A stretch of 64,000 nucleotides of DNA from Auanema rhodensis (lineage: Eukaryota > Nematoda > Chromadorea > Rhabditida > Rhabditidae). Positions 38,508 to 51,248 of the stretch are shown here, piece after piece (position 1 is the stretch's first letter; each line of letters opens with the position of its first letter). The stretch is from contig OZ059900.1 in NCBI GenBank assembly GCA_964057225.1, positions 20,661,638 through 20,725,637 on the forward strand, given 5' to 3'. The position numbers and the translations under genes are program-made. The notes under the pieces were generated by a model, which saw nothing but the letters and a program-made list of their open reading frames with translations, was not told where the DNA came from and did not search any database.

Positions 38508-40739
38508 AGTATTTCCCATGAGAAATATTTTATTATGCTGGAAAACCAGTTTTTGGAAATTTCGCTGTAAACAAGGTTTTGACTTACGATTTCATGTGTT
38601 CAAACTCATGCAATGTCAATGAAACCTAGCTCAAAATTGTTCGTACAACGTCTAGTTCCACTTTCACGACAAAAAAACAGGGGTTAGAAAATTAAGGAAA
38701 TTAGCATATTCTGAGGGCACGCCCCTTATGGCTAATATTGATTAAATCGATTTTTGTTCATATGAGTCGTCAAATGCAACGAATTTCAGCGTGTTACATA
38801 CTAAAATGAAGCATTTTACATGCTGAACACTAGAAAAATACAAAAACACAGTATTTCCCATGAGAAATATTTTATTATGCTGGAAAACCAGTTTTTGGAA
38901 ATTTCGCAGTAAACAAGGTTTTGACTTACGATTTCATGTGTTCAAACTCATGCAATGTCAATGAAACCTAGCTCAAAATTGTTCGTACAACGTCTAGTTC
39001 CACTTTCACGACAAAAAAACAGGGGTTAGAAAATTAAGGAAATTAGCATATTCTGAGGGCACGCCCCTTATGGCTAATATTGATTAAATCGATTTTTGTT
39101 CATATGAGTCGTCAAATGCAACGAATTTCAGCGTGTTACATACTAAAATGAAGCATTTTACATGCTGAACACTGGAAAAATACAAAAACACAGTATTTCC
39201 CATGAGAAATATTTTATTATGCTGGAAAACCAGTTTTTGGAAATTTCGCTGTAAACAAGGTTTTGACTTACGATTTCATGTGTTCAAACTCATGCAATGT
39301 CAACGAAACCTAGCTCAAAATTGTTCGTACAACGTCTAGTTCCACTTTCACGACAAAAAAACAGGGGTTAGAAAATTAAGGAAATTAGCATATTCTGAGG
39401 GCACGCCCCTTATGGCTAATATTGATTAAATCGATTTTTGTTCATATGAGTCGTCAAATGCAACGAATTTCAGCGTGTTACATACTAAAATGAAGCATTT
39501 TACATGCTGAACACTGGAAAAATACAAAAACACAGTATTTCCCATGAGAAATATTTTATTATGCTGGAAAACCAGTTTTTGGAAATTTCGCTGTAAACAA
39601 GGTTTTGACTTACGATTTCATGTGTTCAAACTCATGCAATGTCAACGAAACCTAGCTCAAAATTGTTCGTACAACGTCTAGTTCTACTTTCACGACAAAA
39701 AAACAGGGGTTAGAAAATTAAGGAAATTAGCATATTCTGAGGGCACGCCCCTTAAGGCTAATATTGATTAAATCGATTTTTGTTCATATGAGTCGTCAAA
39801 TGCAACGAATTTCAGCGTGTTACATACTAAAATGAAGCATTTTACATGCTGAACACTAGAAAAATACAAAAACACAGTATTTCCCATGAGAAATATTTTA
39901 TTATGCTGGAAAACCAGTTTTTGGAAATTTCGCTGTAAACAAGGTTTTGACTTACGATTTCATGTGTTCAAACTCATGCAATGTCAATGAAACCTAGCTT
40001 AAAATTGTTCGTACAACGTCTAGTTCCACTTTCACGACAAAAAAACAGGGGTTAGAAAATTAAGGAAATTAGCATATTCTGAGGGCACGCCCCTTATGGC
40101 TAATATTGATTAAATCGACTTTTGTTCATATGAGTCGTCAAATGCAACGAATTTCAGCGTGTTACATACTAAAATGAAGCATTTTACATGCTGAACACTG
40201 AAAAAATACAAAAACACAGTATTTCCCATGAGAAATATTTTATTATGCTGGAAAACCAGTTTTTGGAAATTTCGCTGTAAACAAGGTTTTGACTTACGAT
40301 TTCATGTGTTCAAACTCATGCAATGTCAACGAAACCTAGCTCAAAATTGTTCGTACAACGTCTAGTTCCACTTTCACGACAAAAAAACAGGGGTTAGAAA
40401 ATTAAGGAAATTAGCATATTCTGAGGGCACGCCCCTTATGGCTAATATTGATTAAATCGATTTTTGTTCATATGAGTCGTCAAATGCAACGAATTTCAGC
40501 GTGTTACATACTAAAATGAAGCATTTTACATGCTGAACACTAGAAAAATACAAAAACACAGTATTTCCCACGAGAAATATTTTATTATGCTGGAAAACCA
40601 GTTTTTGGAAATTTCGCTGTAAACAAGGTTTTGACTTACGATTTCATGTGTTCAAACTCATGCAATGTCAATGAAACCTAGCTCAAAATTGTTCGTACAA
40701 CGTCTAGTTCCACTTTCACGACAAAAAAACAGGGGTTAG
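38095..40739 (-). repeat. Left mirrored flank of J2
   Basis: Rare variants here have mirror partners right of J2. Partners at coordinate sum 81,174 are 40,330 (CAACGAAA), 40,200-40,201 (CACTGAAAA), 40,119 (TCGACTTTT), 40,000 (GCTTAAAAT) and 39,755 (CTTAAGGC). Further out, 38,107 (AGCTTG) and 38,095 (GCAGCG) pair with 42,041 and 42,053 at sum 80,148, i.e. with three extra monomers on this side. The extra monomers (about 38.5-39.7 kb) carry CAACGAAA and CACTGGAA repeatedly and look like a local expansion. Confidence 0.88.
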
Positions 40740-40786
40740 GGGCGTGCCCTCAGAATATGCTAATTTCCTTAATTTTCTAACCCCTG
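40730..40786. other. Inversion junction J2 (B to C)
   Basis: The reversed array ends at CAGGGGTTAG and continues as AGGGGCGTGCCC in forward orientation. The shared bases are AG at 40,738-40,739 (reversed monomer position 163-164, forward position 124-125). CAGGGGTTAG (40,730-40,739) pairs with CTAACCCCTG (40,777-40,786), leaving a 37-nt spacer. The segment of monomer positions 124-163 forms the turn. Variants on the two sides are mirrored, as described in the entries for the mirrored flanks. Confidence 0.93.
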
Positions 40787-42053
40787 TTTTTTTGTCGTGA
40801 AAGTGGAACTAGACGTTGTACGAACAATTTTGAGCTAGGTTTCGTTGACATTGCATGAGTTTGAACACATGAAATCGTAAGTCAAAACCTTGTTTACAGC
40901 GAAATTTCCAAAAACTGGTTTTCCAGCATAATAAAATATTTCTCATGGGAAATACTGTGTTTTTGTATTTTTTCAGTGTTCAGCATGTAAAATGCTTCAT
41001 TTTAGTATGTAACACGCTGAAATTCGTTGCATTTGACGACTCATATGAACAAAAGTCGATTTAATCAATATTAGCCATAAGGGGCGTGCCCTCAGAATAT
41101 GCTAATTTCCTTAATTTTCTAACCCCTGTTTTTTTGTCGTGAAAGTGGAACTAGACGTTGTACGAACAATTTTAAGCTAGGTTTCATTGACATTGCATGA
41201 GTTTGAACACATGAAATCGTAAGTCAAAACCTTGTTTACAGCGAAATTTCCAAAAACTGGTTTTCCAGCATAATAAAATATTTCTCATGGGAAATACTGT
41301 GTTTTTGTATTTTTCTAGTGTTCAGCATGTAAAATGCTTCATTTTAGTATGTAACACGCTGAAATTCGTTGCATTTGACGACTCATATGAACAAAAATCG
41401 ATTTAATCAATATTAGCCTTAAGGGGCGTGCCCTCAGAATATGCTAATTTCCTTAATTTTCTAACCCCTGTTTTTTTGTCGTGAAAGTGGAACTAGACGT
41501 TGTACGAACAATTTTAAGCTAGGTTTCATTGACATTGCATGAGTTTGAACACATGAAATCGTAAGTCAAAACCTTGTTTACAGCGAAATTTCCAAAAACT
41601 GGTTTTCCAGCATAATAAAATATTTCTCATGGGAAATACTGTGTTTTTGTATTTTTCTAGTGTTCAGCATGTAAAATGCTTCATTTTAGTATGTAACACG
41701 CTGAAATTCGTTGCATTTGACGACTCATATGAACAAAAATCGATTTAATCAATATTAGCCTTAAGGGGCGTGCCCTCAGAATATGCTAATTTCCTTAATT
41801 TTCTAACCCCTGTTTTTTTGTCGTGAAAGTGGAACTAGACGTTGTACGAACAATTTTGAGCTAGGTTTCATTGACATTGCATGAGTTTGAACACATGAAA
41901 TCGTAAGTCAAAACCTTGTTTACAGCGAAATTTCCAAAAACTGGTTTTCCAGCATAATAAAATATTTCTCATGGGAAATACTGTGTTTTTGTATTTTTCT
42001 AGTGTTCAGCATGTAAAATGCTTCATTTTAGTATGTAACAAGCTGAAATTCGC
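40738..42053 (+). repeat. Right mirrored flank of J2
   Basis: The partial copy to 40,956 has TTTCGTTGAC (40,844). The next has TTTTTTCAGTG (40,973-40,974), AAAGTCGATT (41,055) and TTTTAAGC (41,174). The next has GCCTTAAGG (41,419). All five are reverse complements of block B variants at sum 81,174. TTTTAAGC and GCCTTAAGG then recur one monomer later (41,514 and 41,761), a local one-monomer duplication on this side. The copy starting at 41,983 has ACAAGCTG (41,041+1,000) and TTCGCTGC (42,053), matching 38,107 and 38,095. Confidence 0.87.
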
Positions 42054-42154
42054 TGCATTTGACGACTCATATGAACAAAAATCGATTTAATCAATATTAG
42101 CCATAAGGGGCGTGCCCTCAGAATATGCTAATTTCCTTAATTTTCTAACCCCTG

Positions 42155-42170
42155 TTTTTTTTAACCCCTG
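42155..42170 (+). repeat. 16-bp insertion in a monomer (first copy)
   Basis: The usual CCCCTG-T7-GTCG becomes CCCCTG-T8-AACCCCTG-T7-GTCG, a 16-bp short tandem duplication that makes the monomer 358 bp long. The same monomer begins with ACAAGCTG and TTCGCTGC and is among the first with GAACTAGG (about 42,216). It therefore sits at the boundary between the mirrored J2 flank and the block C subfamily. Confidence 0.93.
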
Positions 42171-42682
42171 TTTTTTTGTCGTGAAAGTGGAACTAGACGT
42201 TGTACGAACAATTTTGAACTAGGTTTCATTAACATTGCATGAGTTTGAACACATGAAATCGTAAGTCAAAACCTTGTTTACAGCGAAATTTCCAAAAACT
42301 GGTTTTCCAGCATAATAAAATATTTCTCATGGGAAATACTGTGTTTTTGTATTTTTCTAGTGTTCAGCATGTAAAATGCTTCATTTTAGTATGTAACACG
42401 CTGAAATTCGTTGCATTTGACGACTCATATGAACAAAAATCGATTTAATCAATATTAGCCATAAGGGGCGTGCCCTCAGAATATGCTAATTTCCTTAATT
42501 TTCTAACCCCTGTTTTTTTGTCGTGAAAGTGGAACTAGACGTTGTACGAACAATTTTGAGCTAGGTTTCATTGACATTGCATGAGTTTGAACACATGAAA
42601 TCGTAAGTCAAAACCTTGTTTACAGCGAAATTTCCAAAAACTGGTTTTCCAGCATAATAAAATATTTCTCGTGGGAAATACT

Positions 42683-45600
42683 GTGTTTTTGTATTTTTCT
42701 AGTGTTCAGCATGTAAAATGCTTCATTTTAGTATGTAACACGCTGAAATTCGTTGCATTTGACGACTCATATGAACAAAAATCGATTTAATCAATATTAG
42801 CCATAAGGGGCGTGCCCTCAGAATATGCTAATTTCCTTAATTTTCTAACCCCTGTTTTTTTGTCGTGAAAGTGGAACTAGACGTTGTACGAACAATTTTG
42901 AGCTAGGTTTCATTGACATTGCATGAGTTTGAACACATGAAATCGTAAGTCAAAACCTTGTTCACAGCGAAATTTCCTAAAACTGGTTTTCCAGCATAAT
43001 AAAATATTTCTCGTGGGAAATACTGTGTTTTTGTATTTTTCTAGTGTTCAGCATGTAAAATGCTTCATTTTAGTATGTAACACGCTGAAATTCGTTGCAT
43101 TTGACGACTCATATGAACAAAAATCGATTTAATCAATATTAGCCATAAGGGGCGTGCCCTCAGAATATGCTAATTTCCTTAATTTTCTAACCCCTGTTTT
43201 TTTGTCGTGAAAGTGGAACTAGACGTTGTACGAACAATTTTGAACTAGGTTTCATTGACATTGCATGAGTTTGAACACATGAAATCGTAAGTCAAAACCT
43301 TGTTTACAGCGAAATTTCCTAAAACTGGTTTTCCAGCATAATAAAATATTTCTAATGGGAAATACTGTGTTTTTGTATTTTTCTAGTGTTCAGCATGTAA
43401 AATGCTTCATTTTAGTATGTAACACGCTGAAATTCGTTGCATTTGACGACTCATATGAACAAAAATCGATTTAATCAATATTAGCCATAAGGGGCGTGCC
43501 CTCAGAATATGCTAATTTCCTTAATTTTCTAACCCCTGTTTTTTTGTCGTGAAAGTGGAACTGGACGTTGTACGAACAATTTTGAGCTAGGTTTCATTGA
43601 CATTGCATGAGTTTGAACACATGAAATCGTAAGTCAAAACCTTGTTTACAGCGAAATTTCCAAAAACTGGTTTTCCAGCATAATAAAATATTTCTCGTGG
43701 GAAATACTGTGTTTTTGTATTTTTCTAGTGTTCAGCATGTAAAATGCTTCATTTTAGTATGTAACACGCTGAAATTCGTTGCATTTGACGACTCATATGA
43801 ACAAAAATCGATTTAATCAATATTAGCCATAAGGGGCGTGCCCTCAGAATATGCTAATTTCCTTAATTTTCTAACCCCTGTTTTTTTGTCGTGAAAGTGG
43901 AACTAGACGTTGTACGAACAATTTTGAACTAGGTTTCATTGACATTGCATGAGTTTGAACACATGAAATCGTAAGTCAAAACCTTGTTCACAGCGAAATT
44001 TCCTAAAACTGGTTTTCCAGCATAATAAAATATTTCTCGTGGGAAATACTGTGTTTTTGTATTTTTCTAGTGTTCAGCATGTAAAATGCTTCATTTTAGT
44101 ATGTAACACGCTGAAATTCGTTGCATTTGACGACTCATATGAACAAAAATCGATTTAATCAATATTAGCCATAAGGGGCGTGCCCTCAGAATATGCTAAT
44201 TTCCTTAATTTTCTAACCCCTGTTTTTTTGTCGTGAAAGTGGAACTAGACGTTGTACGAACAATTTTGAACTAGGTTTCATTGACATTGCATGAGTTTGA
44301 ACACATGAAATCGTAAGTCAAAACCTTGTTTACAGCGAAATTTCCTAAAACTGGTTTTCCAGCATAATAAAATATTTCTCATGGGAAATACTGTGTTTTT
44401 GTATTTTTCTAGTGTTCAGCATGTAAAATGCTTCATTTTAGTATGTAACACGCTGAAATTCGTTGCATTTGACGACTCATATGAACAAAAATCGATTTAA
44501 TCAATATTAGCCATAAGGGGCGTGCCCTCAGAATATGCTAATTTCCTTAATTTTCTAACCCCTGTTTTTTTGTCGTGAAAGTGGAACTAGACGTTGTACG
44601 AACAATTTTGAGCTAGGTTTCGTTGACATTGCATGAGTTTGAACACATGAAATCGTAAGTCAAAACCTTGTTTACAGCGAAATTTCCAAAAACTGGTTTT
44701 CCAGCATAATAAAATATTTCTCATGGGAAATACTGTGTTTTTGTATTTTTCTAGTGTTCAGCATGTAAAATGCTTCATTTTAGTATGTAACAAGCTGAAA
44801 TTCGCTGCATTTGACGACTCATATGAACAAAAATCGATTTAATCAATATTAGCCATAAGGGGCGTGCCCTCAGAATATGCTAATTTCCTTAATTTTCTAA
44901 CCCCTGTTTTTTTTAACCCCTGTTTTTTTGTCGTGAAAGTGGAACTAGACGTTGTACGAACAATTTTGAACTAGGTTTCATTGACATTGCATGAGTTTGA
45001 ACACATGAAATCGTAAGTCAAAACCTTGTTTACAGCGAAATTTCCAAAAACTGGTTTTCCAGCATAATAAAATATTTCTCGTGGGAAATACTGTGTTTTT
45101 GTATTTTTCTAGTGTTCAGCATGTAAAATGCTTCATTTTAGTATGTAACACGCTGAAATTCGTTGCATTTGACGACTCATATGAACAAAAATCGATTTAA
45201 TCAATATTAGCCATAAGGGGCGTGCCCTCAGAATATGCTAATTTCCTTAATTTTCTAACCCCTGTTTTTTTGTCGTGAAAGTGGAACTAGACGTTGTACG
45301 AACAATTTTGAGCTAGGTTTCATTGACATTGCATGAGTTTGAACACATGAAATCGTAAGTCAAAACCTTGTTCACAGCGAAATTTCCTAAAACTGGTTTT
45401 CCAGCATAATAAAATATTTCTCGTGGGAAATACTGTGTTTTTGTATTTTTCTAGTGTTCAGCATGTAAAATGCTTCATTTTAGTATGTAACACGCTGAAA
45501 TTCGTTGCATTTGACGACTCATATGAACAAAAATCGATTTAATCAATATTAGCCATAAGGGGCGTGCCCTCAGAATATGCTAATTTCCTTAATTTTCTAA

Positions 45601-46802
45601 CCCCTGTTTTTTTGTCGTGAAAGTGGAACTAGACGTTGTACGAACAATTTTGAACTAGGTTTCATTGACATTGCATGAGTTTGAACACATGAAATCGTAA
45701 GTCAAAACCTTGTTTACAGCGAAATTTCCTAAAACTGGTTTTCCAGCATAATAAAATATTTCTAAAGGGAAATACTGTGTTTTTGTATTTTTCTAGTGTT
45801 CAGCATGTAAAATGCTTCATTTTAGTATGTAACACGCTGAAATTCGTTGCATTTGACGACTCATATGAACAAAAATCGATTTAATCAATATTAGCCATAA
45901 GGGGCGTGCCCTCAGAATATGCTAATTTCCTTAATTTTCTAACCCCTGTTTTTTTGTCGTGAAAGTGGAACTAGACGTTGTACGAACAATTTTGAGCTAG
46001 GTTTCATTGACATTGCATGAGTTTGAACACATGAAATCGTAAGTCAAAACCTTGTTTACAGCGAAATTTCCAAAAACTGGTTTTCCAGCATAATAAAATA
46101 TTTCTCGTGGGAAATACTGTGTTTTTGTATTTTTCTAGTGTTCAGCATGTAAAATGCTTCATTTTAGTATGTAACACGCTGAAATTCGTTGCATTTGACG
46201 ACTCATATGAACAAAAATCGATTTAATCAATATTAGCCATAAGGGGCGTGCCCTCAGAATATGCTAATTTCCTTAATTTTCTAACCCCTGTTTTTTTGTC
46301 GTGATAGTGGAACTAGACGTTGTACGAACAATTTTGAACTAGGTTTCATTGACATTGCATGAGTTTGAACACATGAAATCGTAAGTCAAAACCTTGTTCA
46401 CAGCGAAATTTCCTAAAACTGGTTTTCCAGCATAATAAAATATTTCTCGTGGGAAATACTGTGTTTTTGTATTTTTCTAGTGTTCAGCATGTAAAATGCT
46501 TCATTTTAGTATGTAACACGCTGAAATTCGTTGCATTTGACGACTCATATGAACAAAAATCGATTTAATCAATATTAGCCATAAGGGGCGTGCCCTCAGA
46601 ATATGCTAATTTCCTTAATTTTCTAACCCCTGTTTTTTTGTCGTGAAAGTGGAACTAGACGTTGTACGAACAATTTTGAACTAGGTTTCATTGACATTGC
46701 ATGAGTTTGAACACATGAAATCGTAAGTCAAAACCTTGTTTACAGCGAAATTTCCTAAAACTGGTTTTCCAGCATAATAAAATATTTCTCGTGGGAAATA
46801 CT
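42683..46802 (+). repeat. 5-monomer segment repeated at 2,410 bp
   Basis: Segments 42,683-44,392 and 45,093-46,802 have matching monomer order: GAGCTAGG/TTCACAG/CCTAAAAC; GAACTAGG/CCTAAAAC ending CTAATGGG or CTAAAGGG; GAGCTAGG/CTCGTGGG; GAACTAGG/TTCACAG/CCTAAAAC; GAACTAGG/CCTAAAAC. The 2,410-bp offset is 7 x 342 + 16 because the second 16-bp insertion lies between. Private differences are CTGGACG (43,562) and GATAGTGG (46,305). Confidence 0.82.
44907..44922 (+). repeat. 16-bp insertion in a monomer (second copy)
   Basis: The insertion is the same as at 42,155-42,170, exactly 2,752 bp later (8 x 342 + 16). It is again preceded by ACAAGCTG (44,793) and TTCGCTGC (44,805) and followed by GAACTAGG. 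The whole monomer has been duplicated. The preceding monomer has TTTCGTTGAC at 44,622, which together with 44,793 and 44,805 mirrors 38,278, 38,107 and 38,095 in block B at sum 82,900. The first copy lacks this upstream marker. Confidence 0.92.
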
Positions 46803-49800
46803 GTGTTTTTGTATTTTTCTAGTGTTCAGCATGTAAAATGCTTCATTTTAGTATGTAACACGCTGAAATTCGTTGCATTTGACGACTCATATGAACAAAA
46901 ATCGATTTAATCAATATTAGCCATAAGGGGCGTGCCCTCAGAATATGCTAATTTCCTTAATTTTCTAACCCCTGTTTTTTTGTCGTGAAAGTGGAACTAG
47001 ACGTTGTACGAACAATTTTGAACTAGGTTTCATTGACATTGCATGAGTTTGAACACATGAAATCGTAAGTCAAAACCTTGTTCACAGCGAAATTTCCAAA
47101 AACTGGTTTTCCAGCATAATAAAATATTTCTAATGGGAAATACTGTGTTTTTGTTTTTTTCTAGTGTTCAGCATGTAAAATGCTTCATTTTAGTATGTAA
47201 CACGCTGAAATTCGTTGCATTTGACGACTCATATGAACAAAAATCGATTTAATCAATATTAGCCATAAGGGGCGTGCCCTCAGAATATGCTAATTTCCTT
47301 AATTTTCTAACCCCTGTTTTTTTGTCGTGAAAGTGGAACTAGACGTTGTACGAACAATTTTGAACTAGGTTTCATTGACATTGCATGAGTTTGAACACAT
47401 GAAATCGTAAGTCAAAACCTTGTTTACAGCGAAATTTCCAAAAACTGGTTTTCCAGCATAATAAAATATTTCTCATGGGAAATACTGTGTTTTTGTATTT
47501 TTCTAGTGTTCAGCATGTAAAATGCTTCATTTTAGTATGTAACACGCTGAAATTCGTTGCATTTGACGACTCATATGAACAAAAATCGATTTAATCAATA
47601 TTAGCCATAAGGGGCGTGCCCTCAGAATATGCTAATTTCCTTAATTTTCTAACCCCTGTTTTTTTGTCGTGAAAGTGGAACTAGACGTTGTACGAACAAT
47701 TTTGAGCTAAGTTTCATTGACATTGCATGAGTTTGAACACATGAAATCGTAAGTCAAAACCTTGTTTACAGCGAAATTTCCAAAAACTGGTTTTCCTGCA
47801 TAATAAAATATTTCTCGTGGGAAATACTGTGTTTTTGTATTTTTCTAGTGTTCAGCATGTAAAATGCTTCATTTTAGTATGTAACACGCTGGAATTCGTT
47901 GCATTTGACGACTCATATGAACAAAAATCGATTTAATCAATATTAGCCATAAGGGGCGTGCCCTCAGAATATGCTAATTTCCTTAATTTTCTAACCCCTG
48001 TTTTTTTGTCGTGAAAGTGGAACTAGACGTTGTACGAACAATTTTGAACTAGGTTTCATTGACATTGCATGAGTTTGAACACATGAAATCGTAAGTCAAA
48101 ACCTTGTTTACAGCGAAATTTCCAAAAACTGGTTTTCCAGCATAATAAAATATTTCTCATGGGAAATACTGTGTTTTTGTATTTTTCTAGTGTTCAGCAT
48201 GTAAAATGCTTCATTTTAGTATGTAACACGCTGAAATTCGTTGCATTTGACGACTCATATGAACAAAAATCGATTTAATCAATATTAGCCATAAGGGGCG
48301 TGCCCTCAGAATATGCTAATTTCCTTAATTTTCTAACCCCTGTTTTTTTGTCGTGAAAGTGGAACTAGACGTTGTACGAACAATTTTGAGCTAGGTTTCA
48401 TTGACATTGCATGAGTTTGAACACATGAAATCGTAAGTCAAAACCTTGTTCACAGCGAAATTTCCTAAAACTGGTTTTCCAGCATAATAAAATATTTCTC
48501 GTGGGAAATACTGTGTTTTTGTATTTTTCTAGTGTTCAGCATGTAAAATGCTTCATTTTAGTATGTAACACGCTGAAATTCGTTGCATTTGACGACTCAT
48601 ATGAACAAAAATCGATTTAATCAATATTAGCCATAAGGGGCGTGCCCTCAGAATATGCTAATTTCCTTAATTTTCTAACCCCTGTTTTTTTGTCGTGAAA
48701 GTGGAACTAGACGTTGTACGAACAATTTTGAACTAGGTTTCATTGACATTGCATGAGTTTGAACACATGAAATCGTAAGTCAAAACCTTGTTTACAGCGA
48801 AATTTCCTAAAACTGGTTTTCCAGCATAATAAAATATTTCTAAAGGGAAATACTGTGTTTTTGTATTTTTCTAGTGTTCAGCATGTAAAATGCTTCATTT
48901 TAGTATGTAACACGCTGAAATTCGTTGCATTTGACGACTCATATGAACAAAAATCGATTTAATCAATATTAGCCATAAGGGGCGTGCCCTCAGAATATGC
49001 TAATTTCCTTAATTTTCTAACCCCTGTTTTTTTGTCGTGAAAGTGGAACTAGACGTTGTACGAACAATTTTGAGCTAGGTTTCATTGACATTGCATGAGT
49101 TTGAACACATGAAATCGTAAGTCAAAACCTTGTTTACAGCGAAATTTCCAAAAACTGGTTTTCCAGCATAATAAAATATTTCTCGTGGGAAATACTGTGT
49201 TTTTGTATTTTTCTAGTGTTCAGCATGTAAAATGCTTCATTTTAGTATGTAACACGCTGAAATTCGTTGCATTTGACGACTCATATGAACAAAAATCGAT
49301 TTAATCAATATTAGCCATAAGGGGCGTGCCCTCAGAATATGCTAATTTCCTTAATTTTCTAACCCCTGTTTTTTTGTCGTGATAGTGGAACTAGACGTTG
49401 TACGAACAATTTTGAACTAGGTTTCATTGACATTGCATGAGTTTGAACACATGAAATCGTAAGTCAAAACCTTGTTCACAGCGAAATTTCCTAAAACTGG
49501 TTTTCCAGCATAATAAAATATTTCTCGTGGGAAATACTGTGTTTTTGTATTTTTCTAGTGTTCAGCATGTAAAATGCTTCATTTTAGTATGTAACACGCT
49601 GAAATTCGTTGCATTTGACGACTCATATGAACAAAAATCGATTTAATCAATATTAGCCATAAGGGGCGTGCCCTCAGAATATGCTAATTTCCTTAATTTT
49701 CTAACCCCTGTTTTTTTGTCGTGAAAGTGGAACTAGACGTTGTACGAACAATTTTGAACTAGGTTTCATTGACATTGCATGAGTTTGAACACATGAAATC

Positions 49801-51248
49801 GTAAGTCAAAACCTTGTTTACAGCGAAATTTCCTAAAACTGGTTTTCCAGCATAATAAAATATTTCTCGTGGGAAATACTGTGTTTTTGTATTTTTCTAG
49901 TGTTCAGCATGTAAAATGCTTCATTTTAGTATGTAACACGCTGAAATTCGTTGCATTTGACGACTCATATGAACAAAAATCGATTTAATCAATATTAGCC
50001 ATAAGGGGCGTGCCCTCAGAATATGCTAATTTCCTTAATTTTCTAACCCCTGTTTTTTTGTCGTGAAAGTGGAACTAGACGTTGTACGAACAATTTTGAA
50101 CTAGGTTTCATTGACATTGCATGAGTTTGAACACATGAAATCGTAAGTCAAAACCTTGTTCACAGCGAAATTTCCAAAAACTGGTTTTCCAGCATAATAA
50201 AATATTTCTAATGGGAAATACTGTGTTTTTGTTTTTTTCTAGTGTTCAGCATGTAAAATGCTTCATTTTAGTATGTAACACGCTGAAATTCGTTGCATTT
50301 GACGACTCATATGAACAAAAATCGATTTAATCAATATTAGCCATAAGGGGCGTGCCCTCAGAATATGCTAATTTCCTTAATTTTCTAACCCCTGTTTTTT
50401 TGTCGTGAAAGTGGAACTAGACGTTGTACGAACAATTTTGAACTAGGTTTCATTGACATTGCATGAGTTTGAACACATGAAATCGTAAGTCAAAACCTTG
50501 TTTACAGCGAAATTTCCAAAAACTGGTTTTCCAGCATAATAAAATATTTCTCATGGGAAATACTGTGTTTTTGTATTTTTCTAGTGTTCAGCATGTAAAA
50601 TGCTTCATTTTAGTATGTAACACGCTGAAATTCGTTGCATTTGACGACTCATATGAACAAAAATCGATTTAATCAATATTAGCCATAAGGGGCGTGCCCT
50701 CAGAATATGCTAATTTCCTTAATTTTCTAACCCCTGTTTTTTTGTCGTGAAAGTGGAACTAGACGTTGTACGAACAATTTTGAGCTAAGTTTCATTGACA
50801 TTGCATGAGTTTGAACACATGAAATCGTAAGTCAAAACCTTGTTTACAGCGAAATTTCCAAAAACTGGTTTTCCTGCATAATAAAATATTTCTCGTGGGA
50901 AATACTGTGTTTTTGTATTTTTCTAGTGTTCAGCATGTAAAATGCTTCATTTTAGTATGTAACACGCTGGAATTCGTTGCATTTGACGACTCATATGAAC
51001 AAAAATCGATTTAATCAATATTAGCCATAAGGGGCGTGCCCTCAGAATATGCTAATTTCCTTAATTTTCTAACCCCTGTTTTTTTGTCGTGAAAGTGGAA
51101 CTAGACGTTGTACGAACAATTTTGAACTAGGTTTCATTGACATTGCATGAGTTTGAACACATGAAATCGTAAGTCAAAACCTTGTTTACAGCGAAATTTC
51201 CAAAAACTGGTTTTCCAGCATAATAAAATATTTCTCATGGGAAATACT
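45093..51248 (+). repeat. 9-mer higher-order repeat, two copies (3,078 bp each)
   Basis: Copies 45,093-48,170 and 48,171-51,248 are exactly 9 x 342 bp. Variants recurring at +3,078 include TCTAAAGGG (45,763 and 48,841), GATAGTGG (46,305 and 49,383), GTTTTTTTC near the start of the monomer at 47,145 (and 50,223), GAGCTAAG, TTTTCCTGCAT and CTGGAATTC. The match continues into the start of a third copy and breaks at about 51,465, where TTTTAAGC replaces GAGCTAGG. I saw no difference inside the two units at the positions compared, so the duplication appears very recent. Confidence 0.92.

Larger units (their letters stand above)
18041..40739 (-). repeat. Block B: inverted satellite subarray
   Basis: The same monomer reads in reverse complement here; monomer starts lie on the right (for example at 18,320, 18,662, 19,005, 19,348). 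There are 67 copies, with 276 bp of one at the left break (280 counting the shared bases) and 180 bp of one at the right break. The left half (to about 29.6 kb) uses the same marker set as block A: CCAG, A8 with AAGGCTTT, AAAACTGTT, CTTAAAT, AATAAAGG and TCAGAGG. The right half (about 30.6-40.7 kb) uses different markers (GTTCGAC, CGCCTCTTA, GAAACATT, CGTGTAG, CAACGAAA) and has more single-copy changes. Block B is therefore a composite of at least two lineages. Confidence 0.97.
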
